From: an uncultured Oscillospiraceae bacterium
Lineage (GTDB): Bacteria; Bacillota_A; Clostridia; Oscillospirales; Oscillospiraceae
DNA length: 21,686 nt
NCBI GenBank assembly: GCA_910579155.1
Contig: CAJTTS010000055.1
Location: 1-21,686, forward strand
Reading direction: 5' to 3'
Shown here: piece after piece, positions 7,801 through 15,758 of the stretch
Position numbering within the stretch: position 1 is the stretch's first letter
How the letters are laid out: every line of letters begins with the position of its first letter
Notes under the pieces: generated by a model
What the model saw: only the letters and a program-made list of their open reading frames with translations
Database searches by the model: none
What the model was told of the DNA's origin: nothing
Made by a program: the position numbers and the translations under genes

Positions 7801-8832
7801 TCAGCCAACCCGCTCCCGCAAGAACTCCAGGAACAGGGCCTCGATCTCTTTGTCGCTGCGTCCATTCAAATAGGGTTCAAACTGCTTCCGGTTGAAGGAT
7901 ATCTTCTTGGGCGGGGCGGCAAGGCGCTTCTCAGCCCGGGCCCGGGCCTCCCGCCATGCCGCGTACATATCTTGGCGATTGGCGGAAAGGGGCGGGCATT
8001 TGGAAGTGATAAGCTGCATAGCGGCCTTATTGATCGGGCAGCCCTCAATACGGCACATTTCGATGAACGCCTGCTGGGATTCCGGGTCATAATCCGCCAT
8101 CATATCGGCACAGGCCAGGTTTAGCTGCTTGGGCGTGCGCTCCAGGATATCGGCCAATTCCGGGATCAGGTATGTCAGCTTGATGGCTTTGCGGATCTCA
8201 TACTCGGTGACGCCGAAGAACTCGGCCACCAGCTTCCGTGCGTTATATCTTAGGCTGCCATCAGATTTCAGCGGTTTGTTCCCGTCAAACTTTTGGCGAG
8301 AATCGCCAAAAGTTTCATTGCCATTCGCATACCATTGCCCATGGCGGTTCTTGGCCTCCAACAACGCCTTATATGCCTTACCCCGCTCAATGATGGACAG
8401 ATTCTGCCGCTGGATCAGGTTGGTAGAAGTAGCGATGACGACTGCCTGTGCATCGTCTGCCTCCACGACCTCGGCGGGGATCACAGTCCATCCGGCCAGG
8501 CGGGCGGCGGCGGTGCGGTTATGCCCTGCCAGAATCTCATAACGGTCTGACCCCGGGATGGGCCGCACAATGATACGCACCATCAGCCCTTCTTCCCTGA
8601 GCTGGTCGGCGAAAGCACTGAGCTGGGCTTCAGTATAGGGCTTAAACCCGATATCCGCCGTAGAAAAAGCTGTGAGCTTGTCCAGCGGCAGACTGCAAAT
8701 ACGGACATTTGTAGCGGGCGGAGCCTCCCGGAACAGCTTTGCGTAGGCTTCATCCGTGGCCTGGAGCTCGGATGCCTGCCGGGTGGCGGACATCCGGCGT
8801 TTCAACATATCATCTATGGATTTCTTAGCCAA
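7801..8832 (-). CDS. ParB/Spo0J-like partition protein
   Basis: This is a centromere-binding partner of ParA, about 343 residues. The N-terminal ParB/sulfiredoxin-like domain holds the nucleotide-binding box AGHNRTAAARLAG (residues 102-114), the family's G-x-x-R segment, and NLIQRQNLSIIERGKAYKALL (138-158), where ParB proteins have their conserved second box. A central HTH follows (VAEFFGVTEYEIRKAIKL), then an Arg/Lys-rich C-terminus (REARARAEKRLAAPPKK). The start chosen is TTG 8832: AGGAGGTG lies about eight bases upstream and the product begins MAKKSIDDML. A longer in-frame start at 8898 lies deep inside ParA. The eight-base overlap with ParA indicates coupling. This branch is typical of plasmids, phages and integrative elements rather than the chromosomal Spo0J. 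Confidence 0.88.
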   Translation of the reverse strand: MAKKSIDDMLKRRMSATRQASELQATDEAYAKLFREAPPATNVRICSLPLDKLTAFSTADIGFKPYTEAQLSAFADQLREEGLMVRIIVRPIPGSDRYEILAGHNRTAAARLAGWTVIPAEVVEADDAQAVVIATSTNLIQRQNLSIIERGKAYKALLEAKNRHGQWYANGNETFGDSRQKFDGNKPLKSDGSLRYNARKLVAEFFGVTEYEIRKAIKLTYLIPELADILERTPKQLNLACADMMADYDPESQQAFIEMCRIEGCPINKAAMQLITSKCPPLSANRQDMYAAWREARARAEKRLAAPPKKISFNRKQFEPYLNGRSDKEIEALFLEFLRERVG

Positions 8833-9649
8833 GGCCCAGCACCTCCTCCGCCAAACTGCGGTAGGATTCCGCGGCGGCGTTTTTCGGGGCATACTCAAAG
8901 ATGCTCTGTCCCGCCGCCGGACACTCCGCTACCTTGATGGAGTATTCGATGGGCCGCTGGAACACATGAAAGGACTCGCCGTAGACCTCGCCCACACTGG
9001 CCCTGACACTCTGGCACAGTTGGGGGCGGGACTGGTACATGGTGAGCAGGATGCCGGCAATTTTCAGCTTGGGGTTAAATTTCTCTCGGATAGACTTCAC
9101 CAACTCCAGAACATCGGGGATGCCCTCGCTGGCCAGGAAGTGGGCCTGCACCGGGATGATGCAGTAGTCCGAAGCCGCCAGGGCGTTGACTGTCAAAAGT
9201 TCATGTTTCAATCCGCAGTCAATGATGATATAATCATACTGTGCCTTCAACTGCTCCAGCAGCGTGGCCATGACCTTTTCGCAGGCCCGGTCCACATCGC
9301 CCACGGCGTTATACTGGGAGAGCTGCATCACCTGGAGCCGTGCGGCGGCGTCCGCCAGACGGCGGTTGGCCGGAATCAGATCCATGCCGCTGTCTGTGTG
9401 GAGGATGGCCCGCTGTAAGTGGAGCTCCAGATCCTCCGGGTAGTCGATAGCGGCCAGCAGCAGGTTGGAGAGGGTGCGGGACTGCTCCGCGGGGGTGTAG
9501 CCCAGGGCGGCGGTAAGGTTGCCCTGGGGATCGTTGTCAATGACTAAGACCTTCATGCCAGAAATATTGAGGGCGGCGCCAAGGTTCAACGCGCTGGATG
9601 TTTTGCCTACACCACCCTTTTGGTTTGTAACAGATATTACTCTACACAT
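8825..9649 (-). CDS. ParA/Soj-like partition ATPase
   Basis: This deviant-Walker ATPase moves or segregates DNA with ParB. It is 274 residues. The deviant Walker A is QKGGVGKTSSALN (residues 10-22), with the signature lysine two residues before the second glycine pair. Walker A' is VIDNDPQGNLT (36-46). The Walker B region IIIDCGLKHELLTVNAL lacks the usual DCPP and has DCGLKHE instead. DYCIIPVQAHFLASEGI follows. ATG 9649 has GAGGAG about nine bases upstream and overlaps the preceding HTH gene by eight bases. The four genes 10402 to 7801 form one tightly overlapping operon (two HTH proteins, ParA, ParB), an arrangement found on integrative and conjugative elements. It probably maintains the element in the excised state. 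Confidence 0.92.
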   Translation of the reverse strand: MCRVISVTNQKGGVGKTSSALNLGAALNISGMKVLVIDNDPQGNLTAALGYTPAEQSRTLSNLLLAAIDYPEDLELHLQRAILHTDSGMDLIPANRRLADAAARLQVMQLSQYNAVGDVDRACEKVMATLLEQLKAQYDYIIIDCGLKHELLTVNALAASDYCIIPVQAHFLASEGIPDVLELVKSIREKFNPKLKIAGILLTMYQSRPQLCQSVRASVGEVYGESFHVFQRPIEYSIKVAECPAAGQSIFEYAPKNAAAESYRSLAEEVLGLG

Positions 9650-10163
9650 TTTCTATTCTCCTCATTAGTTGGATGTGCGCTGCTGACCTGACGTACTGAG
9701 CTTGAGACTGAGGGCTTAGAAGGAACTCTATCAGGTATTTTTTAGGGTAATAAATGGTCTGAGATACCTTGATATATTTTAGACCCAATTCTTTTCTCCA
9801 TCTGGTGATAACTTTTTCGTTGTAGCCAAGAAGTGTTTGCACTTCTCGGCACCGCAGCACATCGGGAATGCTTGCCCAAATTTCTATCAATGCTTGATAT
9901 AACCTATCCGCAGTTCCCTCGGAGACATCTATAACGCTTTGATGTTTCAGGCACTTGCGTTTTACGTACCTGTATTTTCCTGGCTCAAGTTCCCGGTTAC
10001 GCAAATAACGTGCAACATCTGACCTACTAATCAAATAGCGGTCTGTTTTTCGCATAGTATTGATAGCAGGCAGAAGGCCGCTTTGAATTAACCATAGCGC
10101 AGTTTTTTTCCCCACATGACACTCTTTACAAAACTGCTCTTTGCTGATATATTCATCTTTCAT
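9642..10163 (-). CDS. Double helix-turn-helix DNA-binding protein in partition operon
   Basis: The 173-residue product appears to contain two excisionase/MerR-like winged-HTH modules. The first is about residues 8-57 (KEQFCKECHVGKKTALWLIQ, then DRYLISRSDVARYLRNR). The second is about 101-150 (EVQTLLGYNEKVITRWRKEL, then QTIYYPKKYLIEFLLS). Both show the pattern of an entry helix, a turn with a Gly, a recognition helix, a beta-wing ending in Tyr, and a closing helix. ATG 10163 overlaps the previous stop by one base; a GTG three codons earlier is possible. Its gene ends inside parA. Likely jobs are regulating the par operon, binding a centromere, or controlling excision; none is proven. The region is more AT-rich than parAB. 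Confidence 0.75.
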   Translation of the reverse strand: MKDEYISKEQFCKECHVGKKTALWLIQSGLLPAINTMRKTDRYLISRSDVARYLRNRELEPGKYRYVKRKCLKHQSVIDVSEGTADRLYQALIEIWASIPDVLRCREVQTLLGYNEKVITRWRKELGLKYIKVSQTIYYPKKYLIEFLLSPQSQAQYVRSAAHIQLMRRIENV

Positions 10164-10402
10164 CAAGCCCACACTTTCAGCCGCCGGTTGGCATAATCTT
10201 CGCTTAAAATGTAATCAATGATGGATTTTTTAGAAATCCAGTAGTGCGGTTTGACGAAAGTATGCTTGACCTGATTTTCATGGAGCAAACGACGGGCAAA
10301 GGTGTCGCCTATGCCCCCTAACATTTTGCGGAAGGTTATCAGATCAACAAGATCCGGATAATTTGCAAATTTCTTTTCATAATACATTCTCATATTTACC
10401 AT
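10163..10402 (-). CDS. Small excisionase-like helix-turn-helix protein
   Basis: The 79-residue product begins MVNMRMYYEKKF. It has one winged-HTH core of excisionase type (LITFRKMLGGIGDTFARRLL, then HYWISKKSIIDYILSEDY). The layout matches the modules of the next gene, so the two may share ancestry. ATG 10402 was chosen because GGAGG lies seven bases upstream; an in-frame extension to 10429 has no site. It is the first gene of the partition operon and could be its regulator or a recombination directionality factor. With no other promoter inside, the whole operon probably starts just upstream, near 10442. Confidence 0.75.
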   Translation of the reverse strand: MVNMRMYYEKKFANYPDLVDLITFRKMLGGIGDTFARRLLHENQVKHTFVKPHYWISKKSIIDYILSEDYANRRLKVWA

Positions 10403-10448
10403 GCTCAGTCCTCCTATACATTTTGCCATTGGCAGGAGATACTGTGCA

Positions 10449-10454
10449 ATTATA
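10449..10454 (-). promoter_or_regulatory. Possible -10 element of the partition operon
   Basis: A perfect TATAAT lies on the minus strand about 47 bases upstream of ATG 10402. The -35 at 17-base spacing (TTATGA) is weak, so the promoter may be activator-dependent or the match fortuitous. Confidence 0.35.
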
Positions 10455-10750
10455 TATTGACTTGGCCGTGTTCATAATGTAAGATAAAAAAGTTCTCTCT
10501 GTTTTTACTTAGTACGGTTCCTTCCTATGCGTTTTTACATTCTTGAGTTGTTCCGTACAGTTCTCTCCATAGTTCTCGCCGCAGTAAAAATGAAACGTTT
10601 TGAAAATTTAATGTAGGCCCAAAAAGCTTGATATTCTTGGGTTTTGGCAGATATTCATGATGCGGAACAGTGTGGTATGTGTTGCATTACAACTGGGTCC
10701 AACGGACTCAAAAGCGAGTACGCCTGCCGTTTCCAACCCCCGCTTGACCC

Positions 10751-10779
10751 TTGAGTTTTCAACGGTTTTGCGTTATGAT
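10751..10779 (+). promoter_or_regulatory. Promoter for tRNA-Leu
   Basis: TTGAGT (10751-10756) and TATGAT (10774-10779) are separated by 17 bases, with transcription expected near 10786. The leader to the tRNA would be about 93 bases and contains the hairpin at 10810-10843. Confidence 0.55.
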
Positions 10780-10809
10780 GGTTCCGGCAGATTTGTAGGT
10801 TCTCTCTTT

Positions 10810-10843
10810 GGTTCTCTCCCGTCGGTTGTGGCGGGGGAGAACC
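10810..10843 (+). other. Stem-loop in the tRNA-Leu leader
   Basis: GGTTCTCTCCCGTC, loop GGTTGT, then GGCGGGGGAGAACC give a 14-bp stem with two G-U pairs. No T-tract follows on either strand, so it is not a normal terminator. One of the GTTCTCTC repeats forms its 5' arm. Confidence 0.5.
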
Positions 10844-10878
10844 GAGGCAACGAAACAGTAGGATGCGCACAACCACGT

Positions 10879-10966
10879 GCCGGTGTGATGGAATTGGTAG
10901 ACGTAGCGGATTCAAAATCCGCCGGGCTAATCCCCCGTGTGGGTTCGAGTCCCACCACCGGCACCA
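10879..10966 (+). tRNA. tRNA-Leu, anticodon CAA
   Basis: A seven-base acceptor stem, GCCGGTG with CACCGGC, is followed by discriminator A and an encoded CCA. The anticodon stem-loop GCGGA-TTCAAAA-TCCGC gives anticodon CAA, reading UUG (Leu). The T-arm contains GGGTTCGAGTCCC. The long variable region between the anticodon and T stems and the 88-base length are as expected for tRNA-Leu. Confidence 0.97.
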
Positions 10967-10968
10967 TG

Positions 10969-11019
10969 GCGAGTGTTCTTACAGCATTTGAAAGATGCTG
11001 TAAGAACACTCGCTTTTTT
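10969..11019 (+). terminator. Strong intrinsic terminator of tRNA-Leu
   Basis: A perfect 19-bp inverted repeat (GCGAGTGTTCTTACAGCAT, seven-base loop, complementary arm) ends in six T residues. It starts two bases after the tRNA CCA end. A second inverted repeat, ACTCGCTTTT (11008-11017) with AAAAGCGAGT (11026-11035), overlaps its 3' arm. Confidence 0.92.
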
Positions 11020-11068
11020 ATGTTCAAAAGCGAGTTGCAAATCGTTTGAAGGTTTCCCGGCCATCCCC

Positions 11069-12685
11069 TTACCCCGCTTTCGTGTCAGGCTGATAGCTGA
11101 CATACACGCCCTTGCGGGTGTTCACGGTGATGTCCGGCATGGGGAGGGTCAGTTCTTCGGGGATGGTGATTGCCCCGATGCAATTATAGTGGATGGTGAG
11201 GCGTTGCACCCAGGCCCCGTTGATCTTCTCCGCCTGATGCACTTCAATGTACTGCACCAACTCGTCCAACATCCGGCGCGTGAGCTTTTTGGCCCGCGTG
11301 TACTTGCGGACAGCCGACATAAATATATCCGCCGTCACAGCCTTGCTTTTGGTGCGCTCAATGCCCTCCTGCAAGGCTTTGATCTTGCTCCGCAGCTCCT
11401 TCTGCTCGTCCTCGTATTTGGCGGACATCCGGGCGAACCGTTCCTCCGTCAGCCGTCCCGCCACCATGTCCTCGTAGATACGCTCAAACAAGGAATCAAG
11501 CTCCCTGTCGCGGGCTATGGCGGCGTCCAGCTCCTTTTGGAGCACCCGGCGCTCGTTCTCCGCCGCCTGCTGGGTGAAGCCCATCATCATGGCGGCAAAC
11601 TCCTTCTCATAGCGGCACACAAAACGGGTCAACCGCCTGATCTCGGCCAGCATCACTTGCTCCAAAAAATCCGCCCGGATATAGTGGGTGGAGGAACAGG
11701 TTCCCCGGTTGCCCTTGTAATTGGAGCAGTTGAAATACTCGATCTCCGGGTTGCCCTGGTTGAAATGAAAGTGGAGGTTGTTGCCGCAGTCCGCGCAGAC
11801 CAGCAGGCCGGAGAACATATTCCGCTCCCCCTCGTGGGTGCGGCGCTTGCGGATCTTCCCCCGCTTCTCCTGCACCTTCTCCCAGGTGGCCCGGTCAATG
11901 ATCGGCTCGTGCACATCCTTGAAAATCGCCCAGTTCTCCCGGTCATTCTCAATGCGGCGCTTGTTTTTGTAGGACTTGGAGTAGGTCTTGAAGTTGAGTA
12001 CATCGCCGCAGTATTCTTGCAGGCCCAGGATTTTGGTGACGGTTGAGCTGTTCCAATGACAGGGGCCGTACTTTGGCGGGTTGCCCGCCCGCCGGACGCC
12101 CTTGGCCTGCCAGTAAAAGCGCGGGGTCAGGATTTCCTCTTTACTGAGGGTGTCGGCAATTTGCTCTACGCCCATCCCGTCCAGGCTCATGCGGTATATC
12201 CGTCTCACCACGGCGGCGGCGGTTTCCTCGATGATCCACCGCTTGGGGTTCTCCGGGTCCTTCTCGTACCCATAGGGCGGCTGGCCCATCGGCTCACCGG
12301 CGTTTCCTTTGATCTTGTTGCTGATGCGCCGCTTCTTGGAAATATCGCGGGCATACCACTCGTTAAACAGATTCTTGATCGGGGCCAGCTCGTTCTCACC
12401 CTCGTCGGTGTCGATGGCGTCAGACACCGCCACCAGCCGGATGTCGTGTTCCGGGAAAAATTCCTCAGTCAGACGGCCCACCTCAATGTAGTTTCGCCCC
12501 AGGCGGGAGAGGTCTTTGACGAACACCGCCGCAGCCTTGCCCTTCTCGATCTCCTGGAGCATGGACTGGAAGCCGGGACGATCCATGGTGACGCCGGAAA
12601 TCCCATCGTCAAAAAAATGGACAAGGTTGGTGTAGCCTTTTTCCTTGGCGACTTTGGTGAGCAGCTTCTTTTGAGACGCGATTTG
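11069..12685 (-). pseudogene. Serine recombinase truncated at its N-terminus (catalytic serine lost)
   Basis: Large serine recombinases integrate and excise mobile elements. The intact open part from ATG 12586 is 505 residues, and homology continues in frame upstream to about 12685 (IASQKKLLTKVAKEKGY, then FFDDGISG). Visible are the catalytic arginine motif KDLSRLGRNY and the hinge YARDISKKRR. The recombinase domain (GQPPYGYEKDP, then WNSSTVTKIL) and a Cys zinc ribbon (CADCGN, then FNCSNYKGNRGTC) follow. A coiled-coil segment, which includes a GRLTEERFARM stretch, sits before the end. An in-frame TGA at 12688-12686 replaces the first 40 or so residues, including the YxRxS segment that carries the active-site serine. 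It should therefore be catalytically dead unless translated with a missing piece from elsewhere. It ends next to the tRNA-Leu terminator and marks an old or decayed integration module. Confidence 0.85.
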
Positions 12686-12706
12686 TCAAGGGTAAATTCA
12701 CCGATC

Positions 12707-12734
12707 AGCCCAACTTTCTTCAAGGAGTTGGGCT
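12707..12734 (+). terminator. Inverted repeat, weak terminator candidate
   Basis: AGCCCAACT, a ten-base loop, then AGTTGGGCT form a perfect 9-bp stem followed by TCTTTC. It could stop plus-strand read-through before the PHP-SMC promoter. The T-tract is poor. Confidence 0.4.
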
Positions 12735-12756
12735 TCTTTCACTACAGCACAAAAAC

Positions 12757-12785
12757 TTGACAACTCAGGTTGATATTTGGATAAT
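12757..12785 (+). promoter_or_regulatory. Sigma-A promoter upstream of the PHP-SMC gene
   Basis: A perfect -35 TTGACA (12757-12762), a 17-base spacer and -10 GATAAT (12780-12785) are present. The start would be near 12792, giving a leader of about 285 bases before ATG 13076. Confidence 0.65.
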
Positions 12786-12890
12786 CATGATTTATAATAT
12801 TTTCCAAGAAAAGACGTTTTCCGTAATTTTTGTGGCAGAAAACAAATCTCAATTCTCTAGTCACGATAAAGTGGGGAGCCAAATAGTCAT

Positions 12891-12953
12891 ATGGACATAA
12901 AACTCGACATTAAAAAACAGTTCCCGGGAGGCAACATAATTCTTGAAATTTGA
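12891..12953 (+). other. 20-codon leader ORF or gene remnant
   Basis: The open frame encodes MDIKLDIKKQFPGGNIILEI and stops. A GGGGAG lies about 12 bases upstream. The FPGGNI segment resembles the N-terminal domain of some bacterial M14-type carboxypeptidases, so it may be a broken gene start. It could equally be a leader peptide. Evidence is slim. Confidence 0.25.
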
Positions 12954-13075
12954 TAAAAAGTTGCATCTCGATAGTTTGCAAATAGAGAGGTTTAATGCTA
13001 AGTTTGGTTTTGCAGTATTGGCCCAAGCTTGATTTAATGAACTTAAAATTTAACTAAAAAAAGAGAGGTTACAAA

Positions 13076-15658
13076 ATGTTCGAACATGGTTTAGAGCGTA
13101 TGCGAGCAGATTTCCATTTGCACACAAAGAAGGATAAGGAATTTAAGTATGCGGGGGAAGAAAACTCATTTATCAATGATTACATTTCTGCCTTATCAGC
13201 AAAACAAATAAGTATTGGTGTTATCACTAATCATAACAAATTTGATGAGGGCGAATATAAAGCGTTGCGCAAGGCTGGTAAAAAGCAAAATATTTTTATA
13301 CTTCCAGGGGTTGAATTAACGGTTAAGGAGGGTGCCAACGGAGTTCATGCACTAATTGTTTTTAATCCCGATGAATGGTTACGAGAGGGTAACAACCACA
13401 TTGCGACATTTTTAGCAACTGCTTTTGCTGCTATTCCAAATCCGGAAAACCGAAATACCAAGAGCATACTTGACTTGAAATCTGTGTTTGAAGTATTAGA
13501 CGGATATGGAATGGATTATTTTGTCATATTTGCTCATGTTGACCAAAACAGTGGTCTATTCTCTGAATGCAAAGGTGGAATGCTTGAGACACTAGTCTCT
13601 TTTCCGTCTTTTAAAGAACACGTACTTGGCCTCCAGAAATCGACATCAGAGAGCAACTACAAGATGTTCTCTCAGTACCTCGGCTATGAAATTGCACGAG
13701 TTCATGGCTCTGACCCAAAATCTATTGTAGATATTGGAAAAGGTGATCGCCAAACATACTTGCAAATCGGAGAATACTCTTTTGATTGTGTGAAATTTGC
13801 ACTTTTAAACTACAAAAATCGCGTCTATGAAGGTGTCACAGCCATCACCCATGGATATATAGAATCTGTGGCCTTTCAAGGCGGAAAGTTTGACGGACAA
13901 ACAATTAATTTCTCCCCCAGCCTTAACTCTTTAATTGGTGTTCGAGGAAGCGGGAAATCCTCGATATTAGAGGCTGTGCGATACGTATTTGATTTACCTC
14001 TTTATGTGGATGAAAAATACAAAAAGGGACTAGTTGAGAGCATTCTTGGCTCTGGAGGGAAAGTAACCCTTGCAATAGTTGACAAGCATGGAAAACGGTA
14101 TACAGCAAGTCGCATTTTAGGAGAGAGGCCAACTGTGCTGATGGGATCTGACTCTGATTTGAATATTACTCCCATGAGTTTGTTTGACAATATGCAATAT
14201 TTTGGACAGAAAGATTTATCCTATAGTGCAGATCATGAATATGGGCTTCTTGAAAAACTCGTTAAGGGACGGTTTTCTTCCAACAAATCTAACATTGAAG
14301 ATACTGTTGCCACGTTGATTAAGAATATTAAACTACTATTAAAATTGGAAACTATTCCAGCACAAATCGAAGATTGTAAGGGGAAAATCGCAGAAGCAAG
14401 TCATAAAATGACAATCTATCAGGAACGAGGAATTGCTGAAAAGCTACAAAAGCAAACAGATGTTGAAACAGATAAAGTAAAATTGGCAACAGCTAAAAAG
14501 AGGGTTAATGGGCAACTAGCAGTTCTTACCGAAGATTGCAAAAAAGCATTGACAAACCTAGAGCAGTTATCAAATTATGCAAGCAGATATAATCAGGACA
14601 TCATTGATCAAGCTGCAATAGTTTTGAATGAAATTGACAGCTCGCTAAAGCAAATAATGACTATACTCATATTATGTGCTGAAAAAATGAGTGATTATGA
14701 TAAGATCGAACAAGTCCTACTAGATAGGATTAAAAGTTTGGCTGATGAATTTGCTGAGATTAAACGTGAGTTTAATGATCCAACATTAAATCCCGATACT
14801 TACGTCGAACTATCTACATCGTTGGGTGAGCTAGAAGAAAAGTGTCACAAACTTGAGGAACAATCGAAATCAAAATCTGCTATCGAAAATGTTATTGCCC
14901 AAGCTATTCGCACCAGAAATGAACTTCTTTTAAATGAATTCAATTTTTATAAAAATGAAGTACAAAGGATTAATCATGGGAAAAATGACCTCAAAATCGA
15001 AATAGCGTTTAAGGGAGATCGCGTTACGTTCAAGGAGGACATGAAGCAGTTTTTTAAAGGCACTAGCATAACGGATACAAAATATCAAGCTATGTGTACT
15101 GAATTTTCAGACTTTACTGCGTTGATGGAAGATTATATCTTGCATAGAGGTGAGAAACTGCACGCCATCCTTACTGCATCTGAATACGCAAAGATCGTTC
15201 AAAAGCTTGAGACATCATATCCTGACCTTATTCAACATCAGGTAAAGAATCGTGTGGATATTTATTACCACGGAAAATTACTCCAACAACATTCCATCGG
15301 GCAACGGGCTTCGGCGCTCATTCTGTTTATATTGACACAAAGTGATAATGATGTTATCCTAATTGACCAACCTGAAGATGACCTTGATAATAAAATAATT
15401 TATGATGAAATTATTAGAGCAATACTTTCGACAAAGCATCATAGCCAGTTCATTTTTGCTACGCATAATGCAAATATTCCCGTTCTTGGTGATGCCGAAA
15501 AGGTGCTTGCAATGGAATACCAAGATAAAACTATTATTGTAAATTCCGGGAACATTGATCAAGCAGATACTCACAAGCAAATTGTAGATATTATGGAAGG
15601 AGGCCGGGAGGCATTTGATCGGCGCCAATTAATTTACGCATCTTGGAGGAGAAAATAG
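13076..15658 (+). CDS. PHP phosphoesterase-SMC/RecF-like ATPase fusion (TrlF-like), probable defence gene
   Basis: This 860-residue, two-part protein joins an N-terminal PHP metal-dependent phosphoesterase to an SMC-type ATPase. The PHP part (1-215) shows DFHLHT (His14, His16), TNHN (His53), GVELT (Glu80), His91, FAHVD (His154) and HGSD (His210), a near-complete metal-binding set. The ATPase has Walker A GVRGSGKSS (288-296), Q-loop-like QYFGQKDL, and a long coiled-coil (about 410-690, rich in Lys, Glu and Leu). The signature-like SIGQRAS (740-746), Walker B DVILIDQPEDD (759-769) and His797 in FATHNAN complete it. The order resembles proteins named TrlF-family AAA-like ATPases, found in conflict or defence loci; the name is from memory. 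GAGAGG lies seven bases before the ATG. The gene is much more AT-rich than its flanks, suggesting transfer. DNA or nucleotide cleavage triggered by a bound end is a plausible activity, not shown here. Confidence 0.88.
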   Translation: MFEHGLERMRADFHLHTKKDKEFKYAGEENSFINDYISALSAKQISIGVITNHNKFDEGEYKALRKAGKKQNIFILPGVELTVKEGANGVHALIVFNPDEWLREGNNHIATFLATAFAAIPNPENRNTKSILDLKSVFEVLDGYGMDYFVIFAHVDQNSGLFSECKGGMLETLVSFPSFKEHVLGLQKSTSESNYKMFSQYLGYEIARVHGSDPKSIVDIGKGDRQTYLQIGEYSFDCVKFALLNYKNRVYEGVTAITHGYIESVAFQGGKFDGQTINFSPSLNSLIGVRGSGKSSILEAVRYVFDLPLYVDEKYKKGLVESILGSGGKVTLAIVDKHGKRYTASRILGERPTVLMGSDSDLNITPMSLFDNMQYFGQKDLSYSADHEYGLLEKLVKGRFSSNKSNIEDTVATLIKNIKLLLKLETIPAQIEDCKGKIAEASHKMTIYQERGIAEKLQKQTDVETDKVKLATAKKRVNGQLAVLTEDCKKALTNLEQLSNYASRYNQDIIDQAAIVLNEIDSSLKQIMTILILCAEKMSDYDKIEQVLLDRIKSLADEFAEIKREFNDPTLNPDTYVELSTSLGELEEKCHKLEEQSKSKSAIENVIAQAIRTRNELLLNEFNFYKNEVQRINHGKNDLKIEIAFKGDRVTFKEDMKQFFKGTSITDTKYQAMCTEFSDFTALMEDYILHRGEKLHAILTASEYAKIVQKLETSYPDLIQHQVKNRVDIYYHGKLLQQHSIGQRASALILFILTQSDNDVILIDQPEDDLDNKIIYDEIIRAILSTKHHSQFIFATHNANIPVLGDAEKVLAMEYQDKTIIVNSGNIDQADTHKQIVDIMEGGREAFDRRQLIYASWRRK

Positions 15659-15758
15659 AGGGTTCTCGACAGAATTACAGATGGATGATTATTAAAACAC
15701 TGCTTTGCAATTTCATTTTTTCTTTTGATAAACTGTATTTTTTGCAAAAATTAGGAAC

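Larger units (their letters stand above)
10430..10878. other. Non-coding repeat-rich region between partition operon and tRNA-Leu
   Basis: No convincing gene lies here. It carries four exact copies of GTTCTCTC (10492, 10560, 10799, 10811) and a near copy at 10572, all in the same orientation. The last four form two tandem pairs with the same 12-base period. It also holds two GTTTTTAC copies 30 bases apart (10501, 10531), an inverted GTACGG/CCGTAC pair (10512 and 10553), the tRNA promoter, and a hairpin at 10810-10843. It could be an operator/centromere for the par operon or an attachment region. Confidence 0.5.
12686..13075. other. AT-rich junction: recombinase breakpoint, promoter and long leader
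   Basis: GC content falls sharply just left of the PHP-SMC gene. The interval holds the recombinase breakpoint (about 12685), a 9-bp inverted repeat (12707-12734), a good plus-strand promoter (12757-12785) and a 20-codon open frame at 12891-12953. No full gene is present. It looks like the join between two horizontally acquired blocks. Confidence 0.6.

Noticed and set aside
10969..11035. Possible CRISPR-like repeats around the tRNA
   Set aside because: The repeats are inverted arms of a terminator and a 12-base pair of copies, with no regularly spaced array. I saw no CRISPR array or cas gene anywhere.
10937..12046. Plus-strand open frame of 369 codons
   Set aside because: It begins in the tRNA-Leu 3' end and lies antisense to the recombinase coding region; no plausible start signal.
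12469..12723. Minus-strand frame beginning MKKVGLIGEF as a possible N-terminus of the recombinase
   Set aside because: It is a different frame from the recombinase, shows no YxRxS catalytic segment, and soon becomes Ser/Pro/Arg-rich shadow sequence.
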